A stretch of 5,508 nucleotides of DNA from Candidatus Omnitrophota bacterium (GTDB taxonomy: Bacteria; Omnitrophota; Gorgyraeia; B26-G9). Below the pieces are notes generated by a model. The model worked only from the letters and a program-made list of their open reading frames with translations, was not told the DNA's origin and made no database searches. The stretch's first letter is position 1, and each line of letters begins with the position of its first letter. Positions 1 to 5,385 of the stretch are shown in pieces. The translations under genes and the position numbers were made by a program. The stretch is taken from the NCBI GenBank assembly GCA_028718845.1, contig JAQULA010000129.1, positions 1 through 5,508 of the forward strand, written 5' to 3'.

Positions 1-61
1 CCGAAAGCAAAAATGCCCCGATAATTTTGTGTTTAAGCTGTTTTTTGCATACCCAATTCAT
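1..61 (-). CDS. Start of a gene leaving the window, probable exported or membrane protein (partial)
   Basis: Only the first 20 codons are inside the window: MNWVCKKQLKHKIIGAFLLS. The pattern is a lysine-rich start (Lys6, Lys7, Lys10, Lys12) followed by the beginning of a hydrophobic stretch (IIGAFLLS), as in a signal peptide or N-terminal membrane anchor. The ATG at 61-59 is the first in its frame, because an in-frame TAA lies at 82-80. No strong Shine-Dalgarno is visible; a GTGG lies about 7 bases upstream. A well-formed promoter sits about 90 bases upstream (156-184), which supports a real gene transcribed on its own rather than from the recJ cluster. The function cannot be told from 20 residues. 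Confidence 0.6.
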   Translation of the reverse strand, partial: MNWVCKKQLKHKIIGAFLLS

Positions 62-155
62 GAAATGCCACTTTTTCCGTTATCTCTATATCGACCGGAC
101 AATGCCGAAAAATCCCCGCTGCCGGCAATCTTTGAACCGGCTAAAAAAGTAATAA
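62..155 (-). other. 5' untranslated leader of the partial gene, with two competing hairpins
   Basis: A transcript from the promoter at 156-184 would start near 150 and carry a leader of about 89 nt. In the leader, GCCGG (141-137) can pair with CCGGC (125-121). Alternatively, UGCCG (127-123) can pair with CGGCA (107-103). The two stems share bases 123-125, so they exclude each other. I compared this by eye with c-di-GMP riboswitch signatures and saw no convincing match. The stems are only 5 bp, so this may be chance. Confidence 0.3.
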
Positions 156-184
156 AGTATACCATGGGCAACGGTAATTTGCAA
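156..184 (-). promoter_or_regulatory. Sigma70-type promoter for the partial gene
   Basis: On the minus strand, a -35 box TTGCAA (184-179; 4 of 6 to TTGACA) is followed by exactly 17 bases and a -10 box TATACT (161-156; 5 of 6 to TATAAT). The predicted start is near 150. The spacing is optimal and the promoter lies in a gap between genes, so it is one of the two best promoters in the window. Confidence 0.65.
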
Positions 185-275
185 GTTTTTCTTGAATCGT
201 AACACATTACATTGCAGCATGTTGTGATTATAGATGGGCTGATTTTAGCCGCCGGCGGTTTCTTTCGGCCGTCCG
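185..275. other. Spacer between recJ and the next promoter; no clear terminator
   Basis: About 90 bases follow the recJ stop. They contain a 10-bp GC palindrome, CCGCCGGCGG (249-258), and a short stem, GGCT/AGCC (237-250). Neither is followed by a U-run on the minus-strand transcript, so no classical intrinsic terminator is present. I see no gene here. Confidence 0.4.
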
Positions 276-1970
276 CTAAGCCGGAGAGGGGAATTGGATG
301 TCTTTAAGTTTAAGCTGAATCGTGGAAATACCCTGCCAATCATTCATGGCCGGAGAGTAGACAATCGATATCCCGGTATCAATCCCGGAAAAGTCGATAT
401 CGCCGAATTTACTGCCCAGGGCTTCGCAGGTCACGGCGCCGTCAGTAACCCATAATTTCAAGGTGCTGCCCCGCAAAGAACGCGGACGTCCCTTGAGCTT
501 TAAATCATGCGAGGCAAAGACCGGCTGAGGATTGCCCATGCCAAACGGCGCGCATTGCTCCAAATCGGCGATAAATTTTTCCGAAAGCGCACCCAGCGCA
601 AGCTCCATATCGATATCGATAGCCGGGATTAGATCCTCCGGCTGCAGCGCCTCCCGGGCCATCTCATTGAATACTTTTTTAAAATCCGCCAAATTTTCCC
701 GCATAATACTCAGCCCGGCGGCTTTTTCATGTCCGCCGAATTCTTCCAGCAAATGATTGCATTTCACCAACGCATCGAAAAGATGGAAATTACGGATAGA
801 ACGGCCCGAGCCCTTACCTACCTCGTTTTTCGTCGAAATCAATATCGTCGGACGATAAAAACGCTCGGCAATGCGTGAAGCGACGATGCCGATTACTCCG
901 GGATGCCAGTCGTCATGATGCAGAACCACCGAACGATGATGCGCAAAATTGATTTCGTGTTCCATAATCGCCAGGGCTTCTTTTAGGGTTTTTCCTTCTT
1001 CCTTCTGGCGTTGTTTATTTTCCGCATCCAGCGCTCTTGCCAGGGACAAGGCTTCGGATTCATCGGTGCTTAGCAACAACTGCAACGCTTTTTCCGCCGA
1101 CCCCATCCGTCCGGTAGCATTTATGCGCGGCCCCAGAATAAAACCGACATGGGAAGCGGATAAACGGCGGCGGGATATCCCGGAGACTTCTTTGAGGGCG
1201 GCGAGCCCGATTTTTTTAGTTTGGGAGAGCTGTTCCAAGCCGTATTTTACCAGTATCCGGTTCTCGCCGGTAAGCGGCGCGACATCGCTGATCGTGCCCA
1301 GGGCAACCAGATCAAGGTGCTCCGAGATATCCAGGGCCTCCCCGGCCACGGCCTGGGCCAGTTTATAGGCCAAACCTACGCCGGCCAGTTCTTTATAAGG
1401 ATACGTGCACCCCTTTTGCCAGGGGTTGATGATCGCATAAGCCGGAGGAAGAATTCCCTCCCGCGGCTGGTGGTGATCGGTTATGATCGTGTCGATGCCT
1501 TGGCTGGCCAGATAGGTAATCTCCTCGCAACTGCCGATCCCGCAATCCACGGTGATCATTAACGCCGCGTCTCTTTTCTTTATAGCCGCGCAGGCATCGA
1601 GGTTCACGCCGTACCCTTCCTCGACGCGGTGCGGAATATAACAGCTCACCGCCGCGCCCAAAGCCCGCAGCACCTCAAACAACAGCGCGCAACTGGTTAA
1701 GCCGTCGACATCGTAATCTCCGTAAACCACGATATTTTCTTTGCGGGCAATCGCCTGACGGATACGCGCGACCGCCGCCCGCATATCCTTAAGCAGGAAA
1801 GCGTCCGGGATATCATCAAAATTTCCGTGCAGATAACGCTGGGCTGCGTCCGCGGTGGAAATATTCCGGTTTAATAAGATTTGCGCGATAACCGGGGAAA
1901 TGCCCAGTTCGGCGGCAATCGCTTTTTGCCGCAATGCGTCGTTGGGTCGGATATTCCAGATTTTTTGCAT
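276..1970 (-). CDS. recJ: Single-stranded-DNA-specific exonuclease RecJ
   Basis: RecJ is a 5'-3' exonuclease on single-stranded DNA. In the families studied it acts in RecF-pathway recombination, mismatch repair and base-excision repair in the cytoplasm. All core DHH-superfamily motifs are visible: DYDVDG (85-90), PHR and EGYGVN (113-123), VDCGI with Asp142, DHH (165-167), ELAGVG (194-199) and GTISDV with Asp229. Next come GPRINATGRMG (280-290), the DHHA1 part with HPGVIGIVASR (356-366) and GKGSGRS (385-391), GGHEKAAG (412-419), and the OB-fold entry CAPFGMGNPQPVF (473-485). At 564 residues it is of normal bacterial length with no missing catalytic residue. The start is supported by the usual N-terminal WNIRP-type segment. 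It begins 9 bp after the preceding stop with no visible Shine-Dalgarno, so translation may depend on coupling to the methyltransferase-like gene. It is the last gene of its cluster. Confidence 0.97.
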   Translation of the reverse strand: MQKIWNIRPNDALRQKAIAAELGISPVIAQILLNRNISTADAAQRYLHGNFDDIPDAFLLKDMRAAVARIRQAIARKENIVVYGDYDVDGLTSCALLFEVLRALGAAVSCYIPHRVEEGYGVNLDACAAIKKRDAALMITVDCGIGSCEEITYLASQGIDTIITDHHQPREGILPPAYAIINPWQKGCTYPYKELAGVGLAYKLAQAVAGEALDISEHLDLVALGTISDVAPLTGENRILVKYGLEQLSQTKKIGLAALKEVSGISRRRLSASHVGFILGPRINATGRMGSAEKALQLLLSTDESEALSLARALDAENKQRQKEEGKTLKEALAIMEHEINFAHHRSVVLHHDDWHPGVIGIVASRIAERFYRPTILISTKNEVGKGSGRSIRNFHLFDALVKCNHLLEEFGGHEKAAGLSIMRENLADFKKVFNEMAREALQPEDLIPAIDIDMELALGALSEKFIADLEQCAPFGMGNPQPVFASHDLKLKGRPRSLRGSTLKLWVTDGAVTCEALGSKFGDIDFSGIDTGISIVYSPAMNDWQGISTIQLKLKDIQFPSPA

Positions 1971-1979
1971 AATGTCGGG

Positions 1980-2651
1980 CTATGACGCGCAATTGCCGTC
2001 GGGATGGTTTCGTACCAATTTTTTACGATGCGAGATCGTCAGCAGCAACACCGCCAGCTGGGAAACGATCAGTCCCGCGATGATCCGGAGATCGCGGTTG
2101 CTCAAAATATCCTCGCGAAAATAAAAATTAACCAAATACAGCAGACACAACAATAACGCCGTTACCAAAACCCGGATAAATTCGCCGTTATAATGCGCCT
2201 GCCATAAGCTATACCGGACCGGTTCTTTCGCGGGATAAGGAGTTAACCGCGGGATAAACGCCGGCACCGCTTTTTTATAGGCCCGGTAGTCCTCCCCGAA
2301 TAAATCCGTCAATACCGACTCTTCCTTTTTCACCGTTCCGGCATAAAAAACAATAAACAAACCGCTGTAAAGCAGCGATAAATACGGCGCATCGATAAAC
2401 AGGCAAAACCCCAGCCCCATCAGAAAATTACCCACATAGAGAGGATTCCGCACATAAGCGTACGGACCGACCGTGGTCAGCACCCGTATCTTTTTGATAT
2501 AACCGGCCGCCCAAAACCGGATCAGCAACCCGGCCAAAACAACCCAGATGCCCGGGGAAAAGTGGACGGCATAGCGATAGGCGAAAAAAACATAAACCAA
2601 AGCGAACGGATATGCCGCCCACAACCGTAATTTTTTGAAACGCATATCCAT
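1980..2651 (-). CDS. Isoprenylcysteine carboxyl methyltransferase-like membrane protein
   Basis: This is a 223-residue integral membrane protein of the ICMT/phospholipid-methyltransferase superfamily, which uses S-adenosylmethionine at the membrane face. The signature is GPYAYVRNPLYVGNF (62-76), with Asn69 where many members have His, followed by EESVLTDLFGEDYRAY (110-125) and VPAFIP (129-134). Hydrophobic segments lie at about 10-26, 33-51, 71-86 and 89-105. After the usual end of the domain come some 88 further residues with two more likely membrane helices (159-178, 188-207) and a basic tail (HRKK, 208-211). The substrate is unknown, because bacterial members are mostly uncharacterised. 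The start at 2651 has a Shine-Dalgarno AGGA (2664-2661) 9 bases upstream, and the SD abuts the previous stop codon. It lies 13 bp after the barrel gene and 9 bp before recJ, so it is probably co-transcribed with both. Confidence 0.85.
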   Translation of the reverse strand: MDMRFKKLRLWAAYPFALVYVFFAYRYAVHFSPGIWVVLAGLLIRFWAAGYIKKIRVLTTVGPYAYVRNPLYVGNFLMGLGFCLFIDAPYLSLLYSGLFIVFYAGTVKKEESVLTDLFGEDYRAYKKAVPAFIPRLTPYPAKEPVRYSLWQAHYNGEFIRVLVTALLLCLLYLVNFYFREDILSNRDLRIIAGLIVSQLAVLLLTISHRKKLVRNHPDGNCAS

Positions 2652-2664
2652 CGCCGTTTTTCCT

Positions 2665-3348
2665 TTAAAATTTGTAATACAGCCCGGTATTTACCGCTAC
2701 TTCATCAAAAATCCGGATTTCCGTATTGATGCTCATATTTTCCGCGATACGGTAGTTTACTCCGGCCAGCATTCCCCAGCAATCCTCGGTTTTAAGCCGC
2801 CGGCGAAAACTGTCCGCTTTATACTTCAACTGCATGGTGCTGTATTGAGGGCCGCAATACCACGCGGTTTTTTTCCATTCTTTGATAAACAGCCAGGTCC
2901 CCTGCCACTCATCCCAGATAACCCGGTAGGCGACATCGTCCACCGTATCCTTGAACGGATGACAACTGATATGCTGAAACCCGGCGATCGATTTCACCCC
3001 GCGTTCACTGTTCGCATAGACAAGATAGCGTAAACCATATCCCCCGGCAAACCCGGCCGGGAAATCGAGATTCACCCCGTCCGCACGGTCAAAACTGATT
3101 GAACCCATCCCGATTTTTCCGTCCAGGAAAATCCGCTCGGTCAGCGCGTAACTGGCGCTAAGAAAACATTGGGTCGTAGCGGCTTCCCCCTCGACCTTAT
3201 TGAGATCGCGGACAAATATATGATTATACTGAATCCCCCAGATCGATGAATGCAGCGCCGGAAGAAAATCACCTTCGGAAGGAATGGCATAAGCGAACGA
3301 ACAGCATATACCGATAATGGCCCACACCGAAAAAATTGTCCGTCCCAT
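2665..3348 (-). CDS. Putative outer-membrane beta-barrel protein, unrecognised family
   Basis: This 227-residue protein opens with a signal peptide: Arg3, a hydrophobic core at 5-18, and a probable cleavage after Ala-Tyr-Ala at residue 21. The rest is poor in long hydrophobic runs and rich in aromatic and glycine residues in alternating beta-strand patterns, for example around WGIQYNHIF (37-45). It ends in GLYYKF, and a terminal Phe is the usual sorting signal for outer-membrane barrels. The size suits an 8- to 10-strand barrel. I recognise no family motif and assign no function. Cys15 and Cys16 lie inside the signal peptide but not in a good lipobox, so a lipoprotein is unlikely. Shine-Dalgarno AAAGGA (3363-3358) sits 9 bases before the ATG. 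It is the first gene of the cluster leading into the methyltransferase-like gene and recJ, and is served by the promoter at 3430-3458. Confidence 0.7.
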   Translation of the reverse strand: MGRTIFSVWAIIGICCSFAYAIPSEGDFLPALHSSIWGIQYNHIFVRDLNKVEGEAATTQCFLSASYALTERIFLDGKIGMGSISFDRADGVNLDFPAGFAGGYGLRYLVYANSERGVKSIAGFQHISCHPFKDTVDDVAYRVIWDEWQGTWLFIKEWKKTAWYCGPQYSTMQLKYKADSFRRRLKTEDCWGMLAGVNYRIAENMSINTEIRIFDEVAVNTGLYYKF

Positions 3349-3357
3349 GGAATTACG

Positions 3358-3363
3358 TCCTTT
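3358..3363 (-). promoter_or_regulatory. Ribosome binding site of the barrel-protein gene
   Basis: AAAGGA on the minus strand, 9 bases before the ATG at 3348. It is one of only two clear Shine-Dalgarno sites in the window and fixes the start codon. Confidence 0.7.
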
Positions 3364-3371
3364 ATCCGACC

Positions 3372-3385
3372 CCGGTAAATACCGG
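3372..3385 (-). repeat. Perfect inverted repeat in the leader of the barrel/recJ cluster
   Basis: CCGGTATTTACCGG is a perfect inverted repeat, forming a 5-bp stem with a 4-base loop in RNA. It lies 8 bases upstream of the Shine-Dalgarno and about 40 bases after the predicted transcription start. It could be a leader hairpin or a protein-binding site; nothing in the sequence decides between them. Confidence 0.45.
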
Positions 3386-3429
3386 TTGAAAAATCACGGC
3401 AAAAAATCCAACGTTTTTTATCGTATTCT

Positions 3430-3458
3430 ATAGTATCCGCAATGACCGGTTTTGTCAA
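3430..3458 (-). promoter_or_regulatory. Sigma70-type promoter for the barrel/methyltransferase/recJ cluster
   Basis: On the minus strand, a perfect -35 box TTGACA (3458-3453) is followed by exactly 17 bases and a -10 box TACTAT (3435-3430; 4 of 6 to TATAAT). The predicted start is near 3423, giving a leader of about 75 nt. It begins 7 bp after the stop of the zinc-ribbon gene, so the cluster downstream is probably a separate unit. Just past the start, an A6/T6 inverted repeat (3401-3419) makes the region very AT-rich. Confidence 0.7.
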
Positions 3459-3463
3459 TGCGG
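3437..3463 (-). repeat. Imperfect 10-bp inverted repeat over the -35 box: operator candidate
   Basis: The arms are CCGCAATGAC (3437-3446) and GTCAATGCGG (3454-3463), with 9 of 10 pairs and a 7-base centre. The repeat covers the whole -35 box and almost all of the promoter spacer, where a dimeric repressor would block RNA polymerase. It also follows the zinc-ribbon gene's stop at once. In RNA it could form a 3'-end hairpin there, but no U-run follows, so a classical intrinsic terminator is unlikely. Confidence 0.45.
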
Positions 3464-3465
3464 GA

Positions 3466-3888
3466 TTATCCTTCGGCTTCAAAGCGGGCACGGCAATTAT
3501 TGCATTCGTATATCCCGGTTTCATGACGCGGTTCGACAAACCGCGTATCACTGGAATGGCACCGCGGACAATATACCGGGTCATGCCACACCGCGTTCCC
3601 GGGATCCCCGGGCCCGGCATCATCGACGACCTCGGCTTCCACATCAATCACGTCTCCGCCGGAAGAAGCATTACTCCGGGAAGGACGCTTCTGCTGAAAC
3701 GGCATAAACAGTATTTTCTTCCCGGCAAACAAGGCCAGAATCAGCAGCAGAAACAGCGCTCCGCCCACCGCCAGCCAGGTCAAGAAACCGAAAAAAAGCA
3801 GGCCGAAAAAGAAATTCAAAACCATCAGAGAGCCAAGCACATAAGCGACCTTGCCGACAATGATAAGGGAATTTAAAGTTTGTTTCAT
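3466..3888 (-). CDS. Membrane-anchored zinc-ribbon protein of unknown function
   Basis: I do not recognise the family of this 140-residue protein. It has three parts. The N-terminal part (about 8-61) is strongly hydrophobic and probably forms two membrane helices (roughly 14-36 and 39-56), followed by a short basic stretch. A flexible linker follows (65-103), first basic and Ser-rich, then acidic (DVIDVEAEVVDD, 79-90) and Gly/Pro-rich. The C-terminal part (105-140) is a zinc ribbon with CPRC (107-110) and CNNC (129-132), 18 residues apart, which would bind one zinc ion, most likely in the cytoplasm. I chose this strand over a similar-sized frame on the other strand because the paired CxxC knuckles and clean membrane/linker/ribbon order are unlikely by chance. 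The start has no good Shine-Dalgarno and lies 11 bases after a phased repeat array. It seems to be a single-gene unit. Confidence 0.72.
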   Translation of the reverse strand: MKQTLNSLIIVGKVAYVLGSLMVLNFFFGLLFFGFLTWLAVGGALFLLLILALFAGKKILFMPFQQKRPSRSNASSGGDVIDVEAEVVDDAGPGDPGNAVWHDPVYCPRCHSSDTRFVEPRHETGIYECNNCRARFEAEG

Positions 3889-3899
3889 CTTACTATAAA

Positions 3900-3929
3900 G
3901 TTATCAACAGTTATCATCGGTTATCAATA
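3900..3929 (-). repeat. Three GTTATCA repeats at exact 10-bp spacing upstream of the zinc-ribbon gene
   Basis: GTTATCAACA, GTTATCATCG and GTTATCAATA follow one another without a gap, and a degenerate GTTGCTCTCG comes next. On the gene's strand this reads as three TGATAAC units one helical turn apart, ending 11 bases before the ATG. The array also contains a weak promoter candidate (TTGATA, 16 bases, GATAAC) that would give a very short leader. TTATCAACA (3901-3909) differs from the E. coli DnaA box TTATCCACA by one base. Regulator sites and a decayed simple repeat are both possible. Confidence 0.5.
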
Positions 3930-3951
3930 GTTGCTCTCGCTAAAATGGAGG

Positions 3952-4043
3952 GAAGATGGAAGATTCAGTATTTTAAAGTTTTTTTGCTTCCGTCTTCGTA
4001 GTCCCGCGGTCTTCGGCGGGACGATCTTCCCTCTTCCATCTTC
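3952..4043. repeat. Inverted repeat built from GGAAGAT heptamers, 12-bp perfect arms
   Basis: GAAGATGGAAGA (3952-3963) is perfectly inverted at 4032-4043. Each arm is made of tandem heptamers: GGAAGAT twice at 3951-3964, and on the other strand GGAAGAG then GGAAGAT. The arms enclose 68 bp with a second, GC-rich hairpin. The layout resembles a small non-coding element with terminal inverted repeats, but I see no target-site duplication. In the flavoprotein gene's transcript it would form a structured 3' end. Confidence 0.5.
4001..4022. repeat. GC-rich hairpin inside the heptamer inverted repeat
   Basis: GTCCCGC (4001-4007) and GCGGGAC (4016-4022) are perfect complements with an 8-base loop containing TCTTCG. 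GTCTTCG in the loop also occurs at 3992-3998. No U-run follows directly on either strand, although an A-run appears some 20 bases further on the minus strand. It is therefore not a textbook terminator, but it is the likeliest 3'-end structure for the flavoprotein gene. Confidence 0.45.
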
Positions 4044-4056
4044 TTCTCTCTACTCC

Positions 4057-5310
4057 CTACTTCAGCGCGGCGCTTTCGCCGGCGACGAATCCGGTGGAAA
4101 ACGCGGCCTGCAGATTAAATCCGCCGCAGCATCCGGCCACATCGATGACTTCACCGCAAAAATAAAGTCCGGGAACAATCCGGGATTCCATGGTCTTCGG
4201 ATTTATTTCGGCAGTGCATACGCCGCCCCGAGTAACCATTGCTTCCTTAAGCGGACGCGGCCGAAGTATAGTTAATTGTAGCGCTTTCAAGCTGTTTATC
4301 AAACAGCTTTTTTCATTTTTTATCAGTGCATGAATTTGTTTTTCCGCGGGCAGCCGGGCGGCCCCCAGGCAAACCAGGGCCAGTTTCTGAGGGACTAATC
4401 CGGCAATCACGCTTTTGCACCGGCGATGGGGAGTCAGGCGTGCCGCTTCTTCAAATATCCGGGCAATTTCCGGGGCCGCCGCCCGCGGATAGATATCGAG
4501 TGAAACGGGAACCGCATTCCCCAAGGCTAAACCATCGCTTAACTCCGCTCCGGCGTCAAGGAACAACGGCCCGGAAACGCCGTAATGGGTAAAAATCATC
4601 TCCCCGCGCATCCGTTTTTTCTTCGTTCCCCGGACAAAATTAATTTCCGCGTTATCCAGGCTTATTCCCGGCAAATCCTTCACCCAGCGTTCCCGCACCT
4701 CAAAACCCACCAATCCCGGCCGCAGCGGGATAATCCGGTGTCCGGCCTGCTCCGCCCAGGCATAGCCATCCCCGCTGGATCCGGTCTCCGGATAACTTTT
4801 TCCGCCGGTCGCGATAATGACTTTTGAAGCGTAAAATTCCCGTTTATCCGCGCAGCATACCCCCTGAATACACCCGCCGGAAATCAGCAGCCGCTCCACG
4901 GCCGAAGAATCAAGAGCGACAACACCGCTTTTTTCCAGATACCCCCGTAATGCATGAACGATATCACCGCTGCAATCGGAAACCGGGAACACCCGGCCTT
5001 GTCCGGAAACTTTTGTCGGCACTCCCAGATTACGCAATAAGGCAATCAGCTCCTCATTATAAAAAACACTGAACGCGTTATGCAGAAACGGCGCTGAATC
5101 GAAATAATGCTCCGTGAATGTATTCAACGGCGCCATATTGGTAACATTACAGCGGCCGTTGCCGGTCAGTTTCAGTTTCATTCCCATTCGCCGGTTCTTT
5201 TCCAACAGCAATACCGATTTACCACACTCAGCGGCCCGGCCGGCGGCAATCATCCCCGCTGCCCCTCCGCCGACGACGATAACGTCATACTTATTCGCTT
5301 GGATATCCAT
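4057..5310 (-). CDS. HI0933/YhiN-family FAD-dependent oxidoreductase
   Basis: This is a 417-residue two-dinucleotide-fold flavoprotein of normal family length. FAD-binding features in order are VVGGGAAG (12-19), the ribose-binding acid Glu37 in LLLEKN, the family hallmark KLTGNGRCNVTN (47-58), GRVFPVSD (105-112), ATGGKSYP (167-174) and GDGY (180-183). The C-terminal part has VTRGGV (359-364), the second FAD contact GLYFCGEVIDVAG (381-393) and GGFNLQAAFSTG (396-407). The E. coli relative YhiN has, as I recall, been reported as the 23S rRNA dihydrouridine synthase RdsA. A cytoplasmic rRNA-modifying role is therefore plausible here but is inferred from the family. The ATG at 5310 is the only usable start, as the upstream frame offers no ATG, GTG or TTG for some distance. 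A purine-rich AAGGGA lies 15 bases upstream, too far for a good Shine-Dalgarno. It appears monocistronic. Confidence 0.93.
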   Translation of the reverse strand: MDIQANKYDVIVVGGGAAGMIAAGRAAECGKSVLLLEKNRRMGMKLKLTGNGRCNVTNMAPLNTFTEHYFDSAPFLHNAFSVFYNEELIALLRNLGVPTKVSGQGRVFPVSDCSGDIVHALRGYLEKSGVVALDSSAVERLLISGGCIQGVCCADKREFYASKVIIATGGKSYPETGSSGDGYAWAEQAGHRIIPLRPGLVGFEVRERWVKDLPGISLDNAEINFVRGTKKKRMRGEMIFTHYGVSGPLFLDAGAELSDGLALGNAVPVSLDIYPRAAAPEIARIFEEAARLTPHRRCKSVIAGLVPQKLALVCLGAARLPAEKQIHALIKNEKSCLINSLKALQLTILRPRPLKEAMVTRGGVCTAEINPKTMESRIVPGLYFCGEVIDVAGCCGGFNLQAAFSTGFVAGESAALK

Positions 5311-5315
5311 ATAAG

Positions 5316-5335
5316 TTACGTAAGATCCCTTAAGG
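5316..5335. repeat. Two adjacent 8-bp palindromes upstream of the flavoprotein gene
   Basis: TTACGTAA (5316-5323) and CCTTAAGG (5328-5335) are perfect palindromes 4 bp apart, immediately before the start codon at 5310. They could be binding sites or chance. I found no convincing promoter for this gene in 5311-5508. Confidence 0.3.
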
Positions 5336-5385
5336 TTGTGATGCCCGCAGTCCGGGGGACGATGGACGCACGATCTCTTCGTTCG

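Noticed and set aside
237..258. Possible intrinsic terminator after recJ
   Set aside because: The stems are short or self-palindromic, and no U-run follows on the minus-strand transcript.
949..1562. Plus-strand frames opposite recJ
   Set aside because: They lie fully inside recJ, whose motifs are complete on the minus strand; the Ser/Arg-rich translations match no family.
2635..3033. A 132-codon plus-strand frame opposite the barrel-protein gene
   Set aside because: The minus strand has a signal peptide, a good Shine-Dalgarno and a terminal Phe; the plus frame has none of these.
3597..3618. Overlapping CCCGGG and GGATCC-like sites resembling a cloning polylinker
   Set aside because: They lie inside the zinc-ribbon gene, encode its Gly/Pro/Asp linker in frame, and no vector sequence flanks them.
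3141..3647. A 168-codon minus-strand frame spanning the promoter between the zinc-ribbon and barrel genes
   Set aside because: It overlaps two better-supported genes and crosses the promoter. The translation is Arg/Pro-rich without domain features, as expected of an out-of-frame shadow.
3442..3876. A 144-codon plus-strand frame opposite the zinc-ribbon gene
   Set aside because: Its translation is rich in Gln, Lys and Arg with no recognisable motif, while the minus strand gives membrane helices and two spaced CxxC pairs.
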